Shown here one piece after another: positions 21,141-32,471 of a stretch of 64,000 bases of DNA; position 1 is the first letter of the stretch, and every line of letters begins with the position of its first letter. The position numbers were made by a program, and so were the translations under genes. The notes beneath the pieces were generated by a model. It was not told where the DNA came from and did no database searches. It saw nothing but the letters and a program-made list of their open reading frames with translations. Origin of the DNA: Tanypteryx hageni. Lineage: Eukaryota > Arthropoda > Insecta > Odonata > Petaluridae. The stretch spans positions 7,959,082 through 8,023,081 of the forward strand of contig CM054118.1 in the NCBI GenBank assembly GCA_028673005.1. Direction: 5' to 3'.

Positions 21141-21690
21141 TTGTACTTTATATTCCCTCTATCTTTTCATCTGGCTGCCTCTTTAAGCACCTCAAAGAGT
21201 TCCTAAACTTCTCTTTCCCTTTTACGCTTCGACATCATTCTGTCAGTTTTAACCCTCTCTAAACTTCAATCGGTTTAGCATCTCCCCTTATCTCTATATC
21301 TCTCATTCCCTTTCCATTCTTGCTCACATTCTCACTCCACTACCTTTCCAACTCTCTCACACCTAAATCTATCCTCTGTAACTCTCTCTTTCTCTCATAC
21401 ACACAAATTGTCTCACAATTTTACCTACCTCACAATTTTTTCTCCTCTTCTACGTCCCCAGATGAGTTATCCCTAACCGACTCTTTCTCCCTCCCTCCCT
21501 CCTCTTTATCCCTCTCTCCCTCCTCTTTCTCCATCCTTCCCTCCTCTTTCTCTCTAAGTGCCACTTTCATGCATATTCCGCATCGACCTATCTCTCCCCC
21601 CTCCTTTTTTTACCCGTCCGTATTCTCCTCCCAACCCAACCTTTGTCTCCCTACTTATTCAAACGGGCACTTAATTAAGTATTAAAAGTC
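21141..21690 (+). repeat. Polypyrimidine low-complexity tract
   Basis: C/T-rich plus strand with repeated CTCCCTCCTCTTTCTCC units around 21490-21550. The 121-residue frame at 21320-21685 is Ser/Leu/Pro-rich and is an artefact of composition. Confidence 0.8.
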
Positions 21691-21739
21691 CTCATTCTCA
21701 CACTTACACAAACCATTTCTCATAAAAATTCATCATTTT

Positions 21740-22205
21740 CCCTTCGCGGAGTACGAGATAAGTCTATTTAACATTATGGCGGTTTGTTTGTTTTATTCGG
21801 ACAAAGCGCGTGGCATTCTGGGTGGTGTATTCAATTTTACACATCCCGCGCCATCTCTGATATGTTTTTTTCCTTTCCTATTCATTATTTTTCGGGCCTT
21901 TTTATGACGGAGGTTGGGTGTCGGGAAGCCATCGAAAAAAACCATTTCCGCGGAATTGTATAATCTCCTCCGGGCCATTTTTCCGCCGATTCCTTCCTCG
22001 TTAGCGTCAGTTTATCGTCTGGATGGAGACGGGGGGCAATTATTCTTCCCCCATCCAGCTTATGTAAACGAATTAATTTCGCATTTAATTTGCCGCGGCG
22101 GAAATAAAAACGCGGAGCGGAGGGAATCCCTTTACGGACCGATTGAGGCGTCGCGCGGATCCGAAAGAAGTGTCGCTTCTCCCTGTTGTCTCACTGAAGC
22201 GTGAT
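21740..22205. other. Unique CpG-containing block, candidate conserved non-coding sequence
   Basis: A non-repetitive, relatively GC-rich island in AT-rich surroundings. It has many CpG steps (TTTCCGCGGAATTG, TTTGCCGCGGCGG, GGCGTCGCGCGG) and homeodomain-like cores (CGAATTAATTTCGC). No frame shows a known domain. It could be an enhancer or a promoter-associated segment; comparison with related genomes is needed to say so. Confidence 0.3.
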
Positions 22206-22715
22206 TACGCGTATTTTTATGGTTACTTATAATATTCATCTGTAAGAGATATTCTTTAAATGATACTTTAAAATAAGAAAAAGTAAGTAAGTAAATAGAT
22301 AGAAGCACAAGCATACACAAATAATAAAATATAATATTCGTATTCTATATGACGTCAAAATCTCCTACCCCATATAATAACTACGTTCTCATGGTCACTG
22401 ACGGAAGAACTAAGCGAAGGACCTTCATCTTTGACGATAAATGAAGAACCGATCCAAAAGAAATGTTTTATCGTAATTGAAAAAAACACTGCTTTAAATT
22501 TACATCGTATGTAAATTTAAAATATTATTCAGAATAATTATACATAAAAGAGCGTAAAAATCATAGAATTCCGAGTTTCGTAGCGGTCCCTCACGCCCCT
22601 AAAAGACTTAGTAGGCCACTGTTCCTTTCTTTCATTCCTCGTCTCTTTTACGCATTTTCTACGTTGAATACCTTCTAAAACTTCACTCCCTTCTTCATTA
22701 ACGACTACCGCTACG
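22206..22715. other. AT-rich stretch, nothing recognised
   Basis: No motif was noticed apart from a short self-complementary stretch at 22498-22522, built on ATTTACAT...ATGTAAAT. Confidence 0.35.
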
Positions 22716-22740
22716 ACTTTCTCTCTCTCTCTCTCTCGAC
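22716..22740 (+). repeat. (CT)n microsatellite
   Basis: A run of CT dinucleotides ending at 22737. Confidence 0.85.
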
Positions 22741-22815
22741 CACCGAACAACATCACTAATCCACTTCCCCTTCACGCCCATTTGTTTCCATCCCAATCGA
22801 ACACTACCTCCCACC

Positions 22816-22885
22816 CTCTATCTATCTCTCTCTCTCCCTTTCTATCTATCTCTCTCTCTCCCTTTCTATCTATCTCTCTCTCTCC
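22816..22885 (+). repeat. 24-bp tandem repeat of CT and CTAT runs
   Basis: Three nearly identical consecutive units composed of TATCTATCTCTCTCTC then TCCCTTTC. The flanking sequence up to 23240 is also pyrimidine-rich. Confidence 0.9.
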
Positions 22886-23914
22886 TTGGTTTGCTCTCAA
22901 TTTCCTCTGAAACGTAACTCGTCACCCATCTTCCTTCTTCTATCCCTACCTTCTCGCGACAGTTACCTCCCAACGTTTCGCCGCTGTTTTCTTTCTCTCT
23001 CTTCCTTCTTCTCCCCCTCTCCGTCTTTAACTACCCGTTAGCGTTAATATTTTAGAGCTCCCCTCCTCCCGTACCTGTCCAATCAATTTACCTCATCTCT
23101 TTTTCCGCCGTCCTCTCCTAGTCGCTTCGGATGTTCGGTTAATTATTACCATCTTCGATCTTCCTTTGTTTATTCCCTCGTTTGGCATTCACTATCTTTC
23201 TCTGTCCCTTCCTCATTGCTTTTCACTGATTTTATTTTTCCACGCTTATAACTCGCTGTGGAGACTAATATTTTCTAGAACATCATGATAAGGAATGGAT
23301 CAGACTTTTAATTAAAATACACTTGCTCCTTTACTTTTCACACTTCCTAATACTTCCGTATTTTTCTTTGGTTATAAGCTGCATTTTCTTTTCTGTAAAT
23401 ATTTATCCTTCAGGACTGTATCGTTTCCTTCAAACTGCTCACGTTATGTATAAATTTAAACACCTATTATTTTCCGCGGGCGATTGGATGATTTTTTTTA
23501 AATATGTAACTATGTCGCAATAACACCCACTGATAAAATACCTACATATACCGAATAAAACGAAGTGATGAAGAAACACGAAAAAAGGTTTCCTGATTAA
23601 ATATGCATAATGCGTGAGTTAATACGAGCTTAAAAAATAGCGTATATTTCTTTCGATATCGAGTCGCTCTGTCGGAATGGGAACATATGACTACTGAATA
23701 TCAGTGAAACTGTATATTCAACTATAGTGTTCTCATTTGACACACGTATTTTCTTTGAATGTGTCCTTCATATCATATCCATGAACGGTATATGTAAATG
23801 AAATAATAATTTTCACTGCAAAACTGAAACAATTGGCGCAAATGGTGGATTGGTATTATGGATAGCGAAAAGCATATAATTGTATCGAGATGCCATAATC
23901 TCTATACAGCATTT
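22886..23914. other. Pyrimidine-rich then AT-rich sequence
   Basis: Up to about 23240 the plus strand is T/C-rich; beyond that it is AT-rich. No gene or repeat pair was noticed. Confidence 0.4.
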
Positions 23915-24649
23915 TAATATGCTAACAAAAAGATGCTAACGATGAAAAATAGCAAATATTCATATCCCTTGTGATATTTAATGACTGATTGAATGGAAAG
24001 TAACAAATGCCAAATAAACGGTAAACAATTTTTTCTGGCATAACTGCAGCAATTTTCCTCAATGTCACGGTCGTTTCTACCTATATACGTTGGCGCTTCA
24101 ATTATTCCTACAACCTCGTCTTTTAGGCATTCCAATCTATATTTCTCCAGATGCCTCAACCTTGAGTTCAATCTACGGTCCTCCAGTGATACCCAGTTCT
24201 AATATTTCAATAATGAAGTGACGCTTTCCTTAAGTTAATACTTTTGTTTTACGAATCTGGCTGCTCTGCGCTTTATTATTTCTAATTGAATTATATGTCC
24301 CTTCTCATACGGATCCCATATAATTGAGTATAATTGGTCTAACCAGTGATAAGTAACATGTTTCACGTACTTTTTCTGTGGTGTTCCATACTATTCTGTC
24401 TAGGAAAGCTAGTTTCTTGTTGGCTGCGCCTAAAACTCACAGAATGAGCATTCCCCACGAAAGATCCTGACAAATGGTTACTTCTAAATATTTTACATAC
24501 TCAGTTGCTTGAATATTCAGGCCATCTATTTTATACTCGGAACCTACTTCTATGTTATTACTTTTCCAGAACGTACATACGGCACATTTAGTGTAATTAA
24601 TTTCAATTTACCATTCATTGCAGCACGATGAAATGGCTCTTAAGTCTTC

Positions 24650-25100
24650 ACGTAGCGACTGATTGTCCTCCTGGTTTTATATCTCTTTATATAGAAGAGT
24701 ATCATCGGTGAAAAGTCTAATTTTACGACGAACTACCAAGCAGATATCATTAATATAGTATAAGAACAGTAGAGGACCCAATACACTTTCCTGATGAACA
24801 CCCGACGCAACTTTAAAAGGGGACAAGTGTTTCCCATCGATGACAACTATCTGATCTCTATTCGAGAGGAAGTCTCTCACCCAACTGGCAACTTTCGCTA
24901 TTAATTTCTTGTGAGGTACTTAATCAAACGCCTCCCTGATGTCAATGAATATGGCATCGACCAGAGTTTTTTCTCTCCGCATCGCAAAAAATTGTCCATG
25001 AACAGGCTGAGCTGCGTTTCGCATGATCTACCTCTCAGGGATCCGTACTGGCAACCGCTAAGATATGAGCGACTCTAAAAAGCTCATTACATAGCTAAAA
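24650..25100 (-). pseudogene. LINE reverse transcriptase core (broken)
   Basis: Minus-strand motifs in order: DIREAFD at 24943-24923, matching RT motif A (the Asp and the AFD core), followed at once by a stop and VPHKKLIAKVASWVRDFLSN; then SGVHQESVLGPLLFLYYIND (24802-24743), which is motif B with the usual PQG changed to HQE; then IRLFTDDTLLY with the motif C box FTDD at 24712-24701 in place of FADD. The enzyme copies LINE RNA at the nicked target. The in-frame stop after motif A and frameshifts upstream show that this copy is dead. Sequence order and wording fit the CR1/Jockey group. Confidence 0.85.
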
Positions 25101-25371
25101 CTATGTGCTCAAATATCTTGCACGATAATAAAGTTAAGGAAATCAGTCTCTAATTTCCGGGGTTGTCTTTGTCACCGCCCTTATGGATGGGTGTAACGTG
25201 TGCTAGCTTCTAATCTTTAGGAACGACACCTTCCGTAATGGATTTCTTGAATATAATTTTCAAATGGAGTTTTCTTTGCCGTCGAAGAGAGCTGCTAACT
25301 TTCTTGTTGTATCATCTAGGTTCTGCATTATCACGCTTCAGTTTGCTTGGAATAAATTTATCTGTGCACTC

Positions 25372-26215
25372 TCACATCATATCTCTGAACATGCACCAAG
25401 ATTCTTCCGCGTCTGGAATATAAGTTACCTCGCAGGAATTATTATATTCATTTCGCAGAAAAGACCGAAATCTTGTGAAAACGGCTTTGATGAATACATA
25501 AAGCTTTCTTTTGGCCTTAACATATTTCTCAATGCTTAACTTAAACTCCAAGTACACTGCCTTGTGATTGCTTATTCCTTCAGCAGTAGATACCCTATTC
25601 ATACGCTCAAGAAGATTAGTAGTCAATAAATCTAATATATTATTAAATCTCGTGGGAAATCTCACTAACTGATACAATGAGTGTTTGCCAAAAGTTTCAA
25701 GTAAAGCCTCGTACGATTCACACTTTCTACCACCGGGATCAAAGAAATTATGCCTCCAATCAATCGACAGAAGATTAAAATCGCCTCCGGTTATAATGGC
25801 TTTATCTTTATTAATCGAACTTAGCGTCGCCATTTGTTTCTCTAGATAATAAATAGTTTCCACGCTCGCATTTGGTCGTCTATAAAAGGCGCATATGTTT
25901 ACAGTTTTACAGTCGCTCCCTTTCACACTACACCAAATACTTTCGACTTCGTCGTTATTAATCTGTATTGGGTTACTTTCGTATTTATTGCTAACTGCTA
26001 TAAAGACTCCACCTCCCGACCGGATCCATCGATCTTTTCTAAAAACGCTATAGTCTTGAGGAAAGATCTCCTGACTGGCTATGTCCGCCGTTGGCCAACT
26101 TTTTGTACCTATCACTACGTCAGCACGCAGACTACAAATAAGTTGTTCAAGTTTGGCCTTCTTCCTGCGAATGCTGCCACAGTTAACCGTGATGATTTTT
26201 AGTTTATCGCTATTA
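25372..26215 (-). pseudogene. LINE endonuclease domain (EEP/APE type), open but with mutated active-site motifs
   Basis: The domain nicks target DNA to prime reverse transcription. Reading starts around VNCGSIRRKKAKLEQLI (the conserved N-terminal Asn region, about 26200) and stays open for roughly 280 residues. DVVIGTKSW occupies the position of the conserved G-T-E-T-W, so the catalytic Glu is Lys here. GGDFNLLSIDW (25788-25756) keeps the Asp and Asn. CAFYRRPNAS precedes it as in the family. ISNHKAV (25575-25555) stands where S-D-H is expected, so the Asp is Asn. Two catalytic residues are therefore changed although the frame is uninterrupted, which may reflect chance survival rather than function. 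I see no start codon context; the domain is part of the larger LINE polyprotein. Confidence 0.8.
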
Positions 26216-26245
26216 CTACGTATCGATGTCTTGCGCGCTACTTAA

Positions 26246-27590
26246 GTATTATTTTAGCGATCCTTTATTTCAAGTGCGATCAAATTGTTTAAGAGAGTTT
26301 TCATTTGAGCTTAGGTATGGAAAAATGATACTCCAAGCTGCAAGCATTTAGCAGCTTCTAATTTACTTACATAAATCATATCTACATTCCAAATTCGATT
26401 TTAATATTAGTCGACAGAACTTTCAGCCATCTTTTCTAGACGATTCTTGTACCCCATATATATTACGATCCCCAATTTTACTTACAGATTAAGGCTGTTT
26501 TTCACAGAGAAATTTCAACACTGTTAGGCTTTCATTTTAGGCAAAATTGTACCACCCGAGGGCAGAGTTCTCTTTTCGCCACTTCCACGATTCGAAAAAA
26601 AATTAAAACGAACGATAAAAAAACAGTAGGAAAATAAAGAAAGGAAAAAAATGACTATGCCGTCTTCGCAACACATCGCACCCCAGGCGAAGCTCGGAAA
26701 GCAAAAATAATAAAATGGATGGACGTAAGCTGCCAGCGTCCAATTAGAGGGACCACGCCCAAAGGCACCCCGACCTGAACGACTCCGCCCCCTACCACTC
26801 CTCTTTCGACCACCCACCTTCCTTCTATTATCCTACCTTGCTCTCGCAAAACCCCTTCGCTCGGCGCCTCCATCGTCCCCCTCACGCCGCCCCTTCTACC
26901 CTCCGCTTTCAGAAACAAGTGTTCGCTTAAAAAAACATTTTTCTCTTTCGCTCTTTTTCTGACCCAACCCCACGGACCAATTTACCCCTCTGTAGGAATT
27001 ACTATCGCCGGTACGCAAATTTCCCAGTTCTCAACATTTACTTTTTTAAACCTGTTTTTAACGGTTCGATCTCTTTCTGAGAGAACGTATTTTTTTATTT
27101 TCGGTAAGCCAAGGGAGATCAAGTGTCTTATTTTTTAAGGTTACGTCTTGGGGTTTCCACCTCAAAAGTGATCCTAGAAGTGAGGGGAAAAATAGGATTG
27201 GAATCACTTGCAGAGCATTAATGCTCACGAATGCATCGGCGTGACACATTGTTTGCTTGAAGTAACAAATGAAGAATAAGCGAGGGTGTCAACGTGATTC
27301 GGTCTATGATTGAAATGTCCGAGGAAAAACAACAGGTAAAATTACATTGGATAAGTCTATAGTAGTGTTGTGTTATTATATATTTTTCCTTTAACTTGAT
27401 AGAAATTGCTTTGTCTGTTTCAACACCTAAAATGTGTCTGGTAGTCGGCCTGGGTTCTTCGGCCCATAAATTTGTAAATTTATCGACATAATTGACAGTA
27501 ATTAAAATTTTTTAAATATGAATTGTGTGTAAGATATTTATTTTAAAGTTTTAATTAAGGTATTTGTAAAAATAAAAATAAAAAATAAAT
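26246..27590. other. No recognisable gene
   Basis: AT-rich, with a GC-richer and purine/pyrimidine-biased block at 26680-26920 whose Gly/Arg-rich frames look like compositional artefacts. I see no promoter or domain. Confidence 0.35.
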
Positions 27591-27990
27591 ACAATTTTAA
27601 AAATAATGTTTAATATATTAACTTTTCAAATGCACTAAAAGCGTAAAATAAATTTGTGTACACCTCATAAAACACGACGGCTAGTTTATCTCTAAAATTT
27701 GTAATCAGGGAGGACCCTTATAATAGCCATTAAGGATTTAGGTTCAGGTTAGTATTTGCAGAAAAGTTTTATGACACAGTTAGATTCCCACATTACTATG
27801 TTTGGGCGCCATCAAACTTTTTCTTCAAACACTGACGAGAATTTAAATCCTTTATGGTTCATAAAAGGGCCTTCTCTGATTACAAATTTTGGAGATAAAC
27901 TAGCCAATCGGTTTATTGAGGGGTACACATAAATTTATTATACTCTTTTAGTGCATTGGAAAAGTATAATTTTTTTATTTAATTTATTTT
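27591..27990. mobile_element. Foldback-type MITE with ~140-bp imperfect inverted arms
   Basis: The left arm (about 27608-27740) and the reverse complement of the right arm (about 27844-27985) share CAATGCACTAAAAG-like, AATAAATTT, GGCTAGTTTATCTC, AAAATTTGTAATCAG and TAAGGATTTA-like blocks in the same order, roughly four in five positions by eye. A unique centre of about 100 bases (27741-27843) lies between. There is no coding sequence. The long arms and short centre fit a non-autonomous foldback or MITE element. The exact ends and target duplication were not resolved because the flanks are AT-rich. Confidence 0.75.
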
Positions 27991-28857
27991 CTATTTAGTT
28001 TATACGGAATCACTTTTAAAACTAGCGCAACAGAAACGGTAAATTAGGAAGTAACCATAAAACATGTTAGCAATAGGTTCAAGCTAATTTATCAATTGTA
28101 TTTTAAACGTAAGGCGAGCTCATTAGTTTTTTTAACTGCTTCACATCATAAATATCTGGGTTTATTTCCTTAAACAAAAATTTAAATTTTCTTCAGCCCT
28201 CACAAAGTTGAGCCTTCCCTTCCAATCTTACGACGACTCTAACATTATTGTTCATGTTTTCTTCAGTCTCTTAGGTAAAAGAATTCACTTTGGTGTAAGG
28301 GCAGCTGACCAATGTTTCCTTCCCGCCCCTTCACGACAATGTTAGTAGTTCCTCGACACCATTTAAAAGGTTTTAAACGTTGATATTTTCCTACCAGAAC
28401 TTTATTCAAAGGCGGAAAACTCTCATCAATCGATGGACTGCTATTCAAGACGGTGTAAAAGAGTAGTTAAGTAAAATTTCGTTAAGCGAATGCTGCATTT
28501 AAGTGAGGCGCTGTTTAAATGTGAGCGAATAATATCTTAAGTTGTCCTTGTCACGAGTTGAGGGATGCTGCAAATGGAATTTTTATGAGATTTCGAGTCT
28601 CGTTATAAGGAAATGCCGTTGTTTGAAGCGACGTTTAAAGAAATGTTGTTAAGCGTAGCGTCTTTAGGCGAAGTGTCGCTAAGCGAGGTAATCCTGTACC
28701 ATGCCTTCTAACCTCTTTGTTCACCGTTACATATTCTTCTTTTTACTTGGTCCTCGCATCATTCACTCTCGTTTAACAAAGCCACAGTTCTATTACTGGC
28801 CTTTCAAACACCAAGAGGCTTTCTATCCTTCGTTTTGAAATCTCATCGCTCCTTAAT
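27991..28857. other. Unassigned, with short repeated GTTAAGCGA-like words
   Basis: Between 28480 and 28700 the words GTTAAGCGAA, GTGAGGCG, GTTTGAAGCGA, GTTAAGCGTAGCG, TTTAGGCGAAG and GCTAAGCGAGG recur at short spacing. This resembles the subterminal repeats of pogo/Tigger-type transposons, but no terminus was identified. The rest shows nothing recognised. Confidence 0.35.
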
Positions 28858-29318
28858 AAAAAAATATGATATGGCCACCACATGACTTTTTCTATTCTTG
28901 TAATATTTCTAAAAATTCCAAATGGGTTAATAATGATAATAATTTAAGGAACTGCGAGAAACATTCAAATACCTTACAAAGAACAGACATAAACTCATAC
29001 CGTAGCCTTCTGATATTGGATATAGCCACGAAGCTCCGTACCCTGGCAGGACGAGCCTCATACCAAGTTTTATGAAAATCGGTGCAAAAGTTGTCAGTAG
29101 GGAACACACACATACATACATGCATGTATGCATACATACACACACACACACACACACATACAGAACCATTTCATAAGGCAATGTTTCCTTTGAAAACCAG
29201 CCTAAAAATGAATTTTATGGGGAAATGTTTCCAACAAAGGTTGTAGAAAATTAAATTACCTATGACTTTTATTTTAGTATTTTTTTTACGTTGATCAAGT
29301 ATTAAAGCAAATATAAGA
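28858..29318. repeat. Repeat B, partial copy
   Basis: It begins with the same text as the other copies (ATATGGCCACCACATGAC, then TAAAAATTCCAAAT). It contains CCAAGTTTTATGAAAATCGG, a phrase typical of arthropod interspersed repeats, and then a CA/CATA microsatellite (29104-29162). It stops where the next repeat B copy starts, so the two are head to tail. Confidence 0.65.
29104..29162. repeat. CATA / CA microsatellite inside repeat B
   Basis: Short CATA and ATGC units followed by a CA run, replacing the middle of the repeat B sequence. Confidence 0.85.
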
Positions 29319-30345
29319 AAAAATCTGATTTGGTCACCACATGACTTTCTCCCAATCTGTAACATTTCTAAAAATTCCAAAGGTTAAATTAGTGGTGAGC
29401 AATCTTCTCTAAATGGCGGGCCGCATTGGAGGTTGCGAATTCTTTGGTGGGCCGGATTTCAAGTTGTCATTGCATCGGTGGACCTGATTAGAAGCGGACG
29501 TTAACTACATATTCTGAGATATCATAACAGTGAAAACCATGTAAACATTAATTTTTTATAGTTAACATTTCAATCTCAAGCGTTTCATTGTCCTAATTAT
29601 AATATGTATTTTATGAATTTGTGAGTCTAATTTTACGGGTCACTTTTTAATCACAGCGTCGCGAGCCGCATCAAATGTTCTCGGAGGTTGCATGCGGCCC
29701 GCGGACCGTAGGTTGCTCACCAAAGGGTTAAATGACAATAAATATTTTAGGGACCTGCGAGAAAAATTAAGAATTTTCAAAGAACAGGCATAAACTCTTA
29801 CAGTAGCCTCCTGATATTGGGTATAGTCACGAAACTCCAACAATTAAGGAAATTAAAAGCGTTACGAAGGCGTAACTACGCGTAAAGGGTTTGCAAAAGT
29901 TGCCACCAGGTAGTGGTTGGCTAAAACATATAAATTTTAATATATCTCTTAAACAATTCATTTTAGGAAAACAAGTTTCAAACAAATGTACAAAATAACA
30001 TCTACAATACTTAAATTTAATGTTATTAAAAATAATGAAGCTTTAACGGAGAAAATTGATAAAAACGATATAGAGACCAAGAGTAAAGGGTTACTTGCGT
30101 TTGACCGACTTGAACCAAAACCTTAACAACTCTTGGGCCTTCAATAAAAATGCAAAATATTAAATTTCGCGTTTATTTGATTAATTGTCTTTGAGTTAGA
30201 GCACCCACAAAATTCCTATCACACATATCATCGAGGAAATGGTCAAAACATGTTCACGGGACCTCAAAACGTTTCAATTGAAATATCGAAATCGATTTTT
30301 TCATGAAAACAATAGTTCCCCCTATGCAACGTATTGAGAAAGTAA
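29319..30345. repeat. Repeat B, longest copy, interrupted by a hAT MITE
   Basis: It starts AATCTGATTTGGTCACCACA and ends near CAACGTATTGAGAAAG. Once the 336-bp MITE and one 8-bp duplication are set aside, it aligns with 6413-7115 over most of its length, including ATATCTCTTAAACAATTCA, GAGTTAGAGCACCCACAAAA and CGAAATCGATTTTTTCATG. It contains no reading frame of note. Confidence 0.7.
29390..29725. mobile_element. hAT-type MITE nested in repeat B, 8-bp TSD GGTTAAAT
   Basis: The element is flanked by GGTTAAAT at 29382-29389 and 29726-29733. Its ends are TAGTGGTGAGCAA and, reversed, CTTTGGTGAGCAACC. GGGCCGCAT lies near both ends and a GGGCCGGAT block lies inside. The 8-bp target duplication and the CAGTGGT-like ends are typical of hAT transposons. 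It is 336 bp without coding sequence, so it depends on a transposase elsewhere. Its interior resembles that of the MITE at 52406-52694. Confidence 0.85.
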
Positions 30346-30559
30346 TAATATATAAATTCAAGTTTTGGTACATGCAACTTTTCAAATAGATTTTACATCA
30401 ACCATGTAGGAATATTAAATATTTATTAAAAGAATCCTCCATACTCTTCAAGCATTCCTCTACCAATATTTATTCGTTCTCCAATAAAAACCTAAATCTA
30501 TGTCGCTTATTGAATACAGTTATTTGCAACTTTATTTTGAATTTCTCTTTTAACAACCA
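30346..30559. other. AT-rich gap
   Basis: Nothing recognised. Confidence 0.35.
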
Positions 30560-30990
30560 TTGCAATCATTCACCTGCAGAGAATTTGATCACGCCGAAAT
30601 TTGGATATAAGCACAACATTTGTATACAGATAGTAGGTACTAATGCATGATTATATTCCGGCCATGAAACAATAGAACATTTCTTAAAAGGCAAAAGCCA
30701 TCAAGTAATGCTGAATACTTAATTTTAAATCTTGCAGTTTCATTGTCCATCATTTAACAAAACCGTGTGGCAAAGAATGTCAGAGGATATGTGTGCGACT
30801 ATACATGATCATGTATGAAGTGTATATCGATTATTTGTAATGCAACTTAAATGCATCGTGTATCACTTGTAAATGTTTGCAGTTAATCATAATATGTAAA
30901 TTAGCATTTAGACTGATGACTTTCATTTCATTATATTTTTACCTCAACGGAATAACAAATAAATTATTATTATCATAATTAGGTTAATGC
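30560..30990 (+). mobile_element. Possible LINE 3'-end relic
   Basis: At 30660-30691 one frame reads GHETIEHFLKG, resembling the His/Cys motif (C-x-H-x-E-T-x-x-H-F-L) near the C-terminus of many LINE proteins. About 270 bases later the sequence ends in an AATAAATTATTATTATC tail, the kind of short A/T repeat tail that LINEs carry. There is no longer frame, and the intervening sequence is not recognised, so the assignment is weak. Confidence 0.35.
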
Positions 30991-31789
30991 TATCATAATA
31001 AGATAAATTTAGTACAATTAAAAGTGAAGATTAACGCTATAGTAATCACAAGAACATTCATGAGTTTTTCGTAAGTTTTTACTCATTTACTTGACAACTA
31101 GAGATTTTCCTCTTCAAAATCATCGGGATTGTTACATGAATTTCAATTCACACAGAGAGTGAAGTGCTTGAAAGTTATTACATTCGAATAATACTACTGA
31201 GTATACGATAAACCCCTCTTCCGCACAGGGCTCCCCCGTCCTTACCTCTCCCCTCTTCAACCTCTCATTCGCGCAACACACTCCCCTCTTCCGAGCAGCT
31301 CACTCCCCTCCTTACCTCCTTACTTGTCACGCGTATTTTCAAGTATATCATACTCGAAACCTTTAAATTGCTCCAATTTAGGTAGATCATTACGCCTATA
31401 TCGTATTAGGCTTGCATTTGTAATTTCGTCACGCTGAGAGAGATAGCTAAATTTTTTAGGGGAGTGTGAGACGGGAAGGAAAGAGGGAGGAGATTAGATG
31501 GAGGAGATGGATGGGATGGAGAGAAAGAGGGAGGGAGGGAGAATTGGGAGTGTTTAAGTTTTAAATTAATACCTAATTTATACACACCCATCAATTACAT
31601 TAGCCTTTTTATATTAAACAATTTGCGATCGTACTTCGGAGATATGATTGGTTTTATATTTTAAATTATCCCGTAAATACTTAAGTTGAGAATATTTGTT
31701 TCATTAAAATGTTCTCCTAGACTAGGAGCCATAACTATAGCATGTCATTCCGCAGTCATTTTCAATAAAAATAATCTGAAACTCTTTGT
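30991..31789. other. Mixed AT-rich and C/T-rich sequence
   Basis: A C/T-rich piece at 31210-31330 contains two similar CCCCTCTTCCG...CTCCC units. A purine-rich piece follows at 31458-31545. No gene was noticed. Confidence 0.4.
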
Positions 31790-32235
31790 AAAAAATGAAA
31801 GGCGAGAAAATTCACCTTACAGGCACTCGAGAATGTTTGACATCTCTTCTCTTGGAAAAACACGCACATCGCTCCCCTTTTCCCTTCGCTGTTCAATTTT
31901 CGCGCATTTAATGATCGCATCGAAAAAAAAGAATCGACCGGCGCAAAAAAACTCGTAAAAAGGTCTGTAAAAAATTATTTGAATAAAAAGAACCATTCCA
32001 AGAGTCGTGCAGGGTTTGAAACGTGACGAACCAAATCGAAAACAAACATTTGAAAGAGAAAAAGTATCGGAAAACAAAACGTTTAAAAAAAATTTAAACT
32101 CTCTCCGGAAAAAACGGCGGGCATTCGGACAAAAAGGTCTGAAATTGTAGACACGGCGAATAAAGCTCCGTGAAAGAGTGGAAAACGTGATCAAATGTTA
32201 AAAAAAGAGCGAAGCAATTAAAATCGTGTGGAAAG
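31790..32235. other. Unique A-rich CpG-containing block, candidate conserved non-coding sequence
   Basis: Non-repetitive, with many CpG steps in A-rich context (ATCGACCGGCGC, AACGTGACGAACC, AAACGGCGGGC, GACACGGCGAATAAAG). The 125-residue minus-strand frame (31817-32194) is Phe/Arg-rich and has no known domain. It resembles the other CpG-bearing blocks in this window. Confidence 0.25.
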
Positions 32236-32354
32236 AGGCACGAATTTCCAAAAAAAAAAAAAACATTTTTCGGAATTCCGTTTCAAGTGTCAGGGGGGGG
32301 GGAGAGAGTCATTAAAAAGGGGTTTTGGATAAAACGTTAAAAAAATAAAGTGAT

Positions 32355-32431
32355 TCAATAAAAAGACTCTCTCTCCCTCTCTCTCTCTCCCTCTCGCTCT
32401 CTCCCTCTCTCTCTTCCTCTCTCTCTCTCCC

Positions 32432-32471
<40 letters not shown>

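Larger units (their letters stand above)
23915..26245 (-). mobile_element. CR1/Jockey-like LINE, coding part, minus strand
   Basis: One element reads continuously on the minus strand: an AP-type endonuclease (26215-25372), a reverse transcriptase (about 25100-24680) and the C-terminal domain that follows it (about 24600-23920). The last part includes a WVSLEDRRLNSRLRHLEKY-like stretch near 24200-24145, the place where CR1/L2/Jockey proteins carry the SLEERRxxARL motif. The 5' part (ORF1) is absent, and a stop precedes the endonuclease at about 26240. Frameshifts and stops in the RT part make the copy inactive. The 3' end was not defined. Confidence 0.8.

Noticed and set aside
25238..25539. 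Plus-strand frames of 61 and 91 residues
   Set aside because: They are antisense shadows of the minus-strand LINE.
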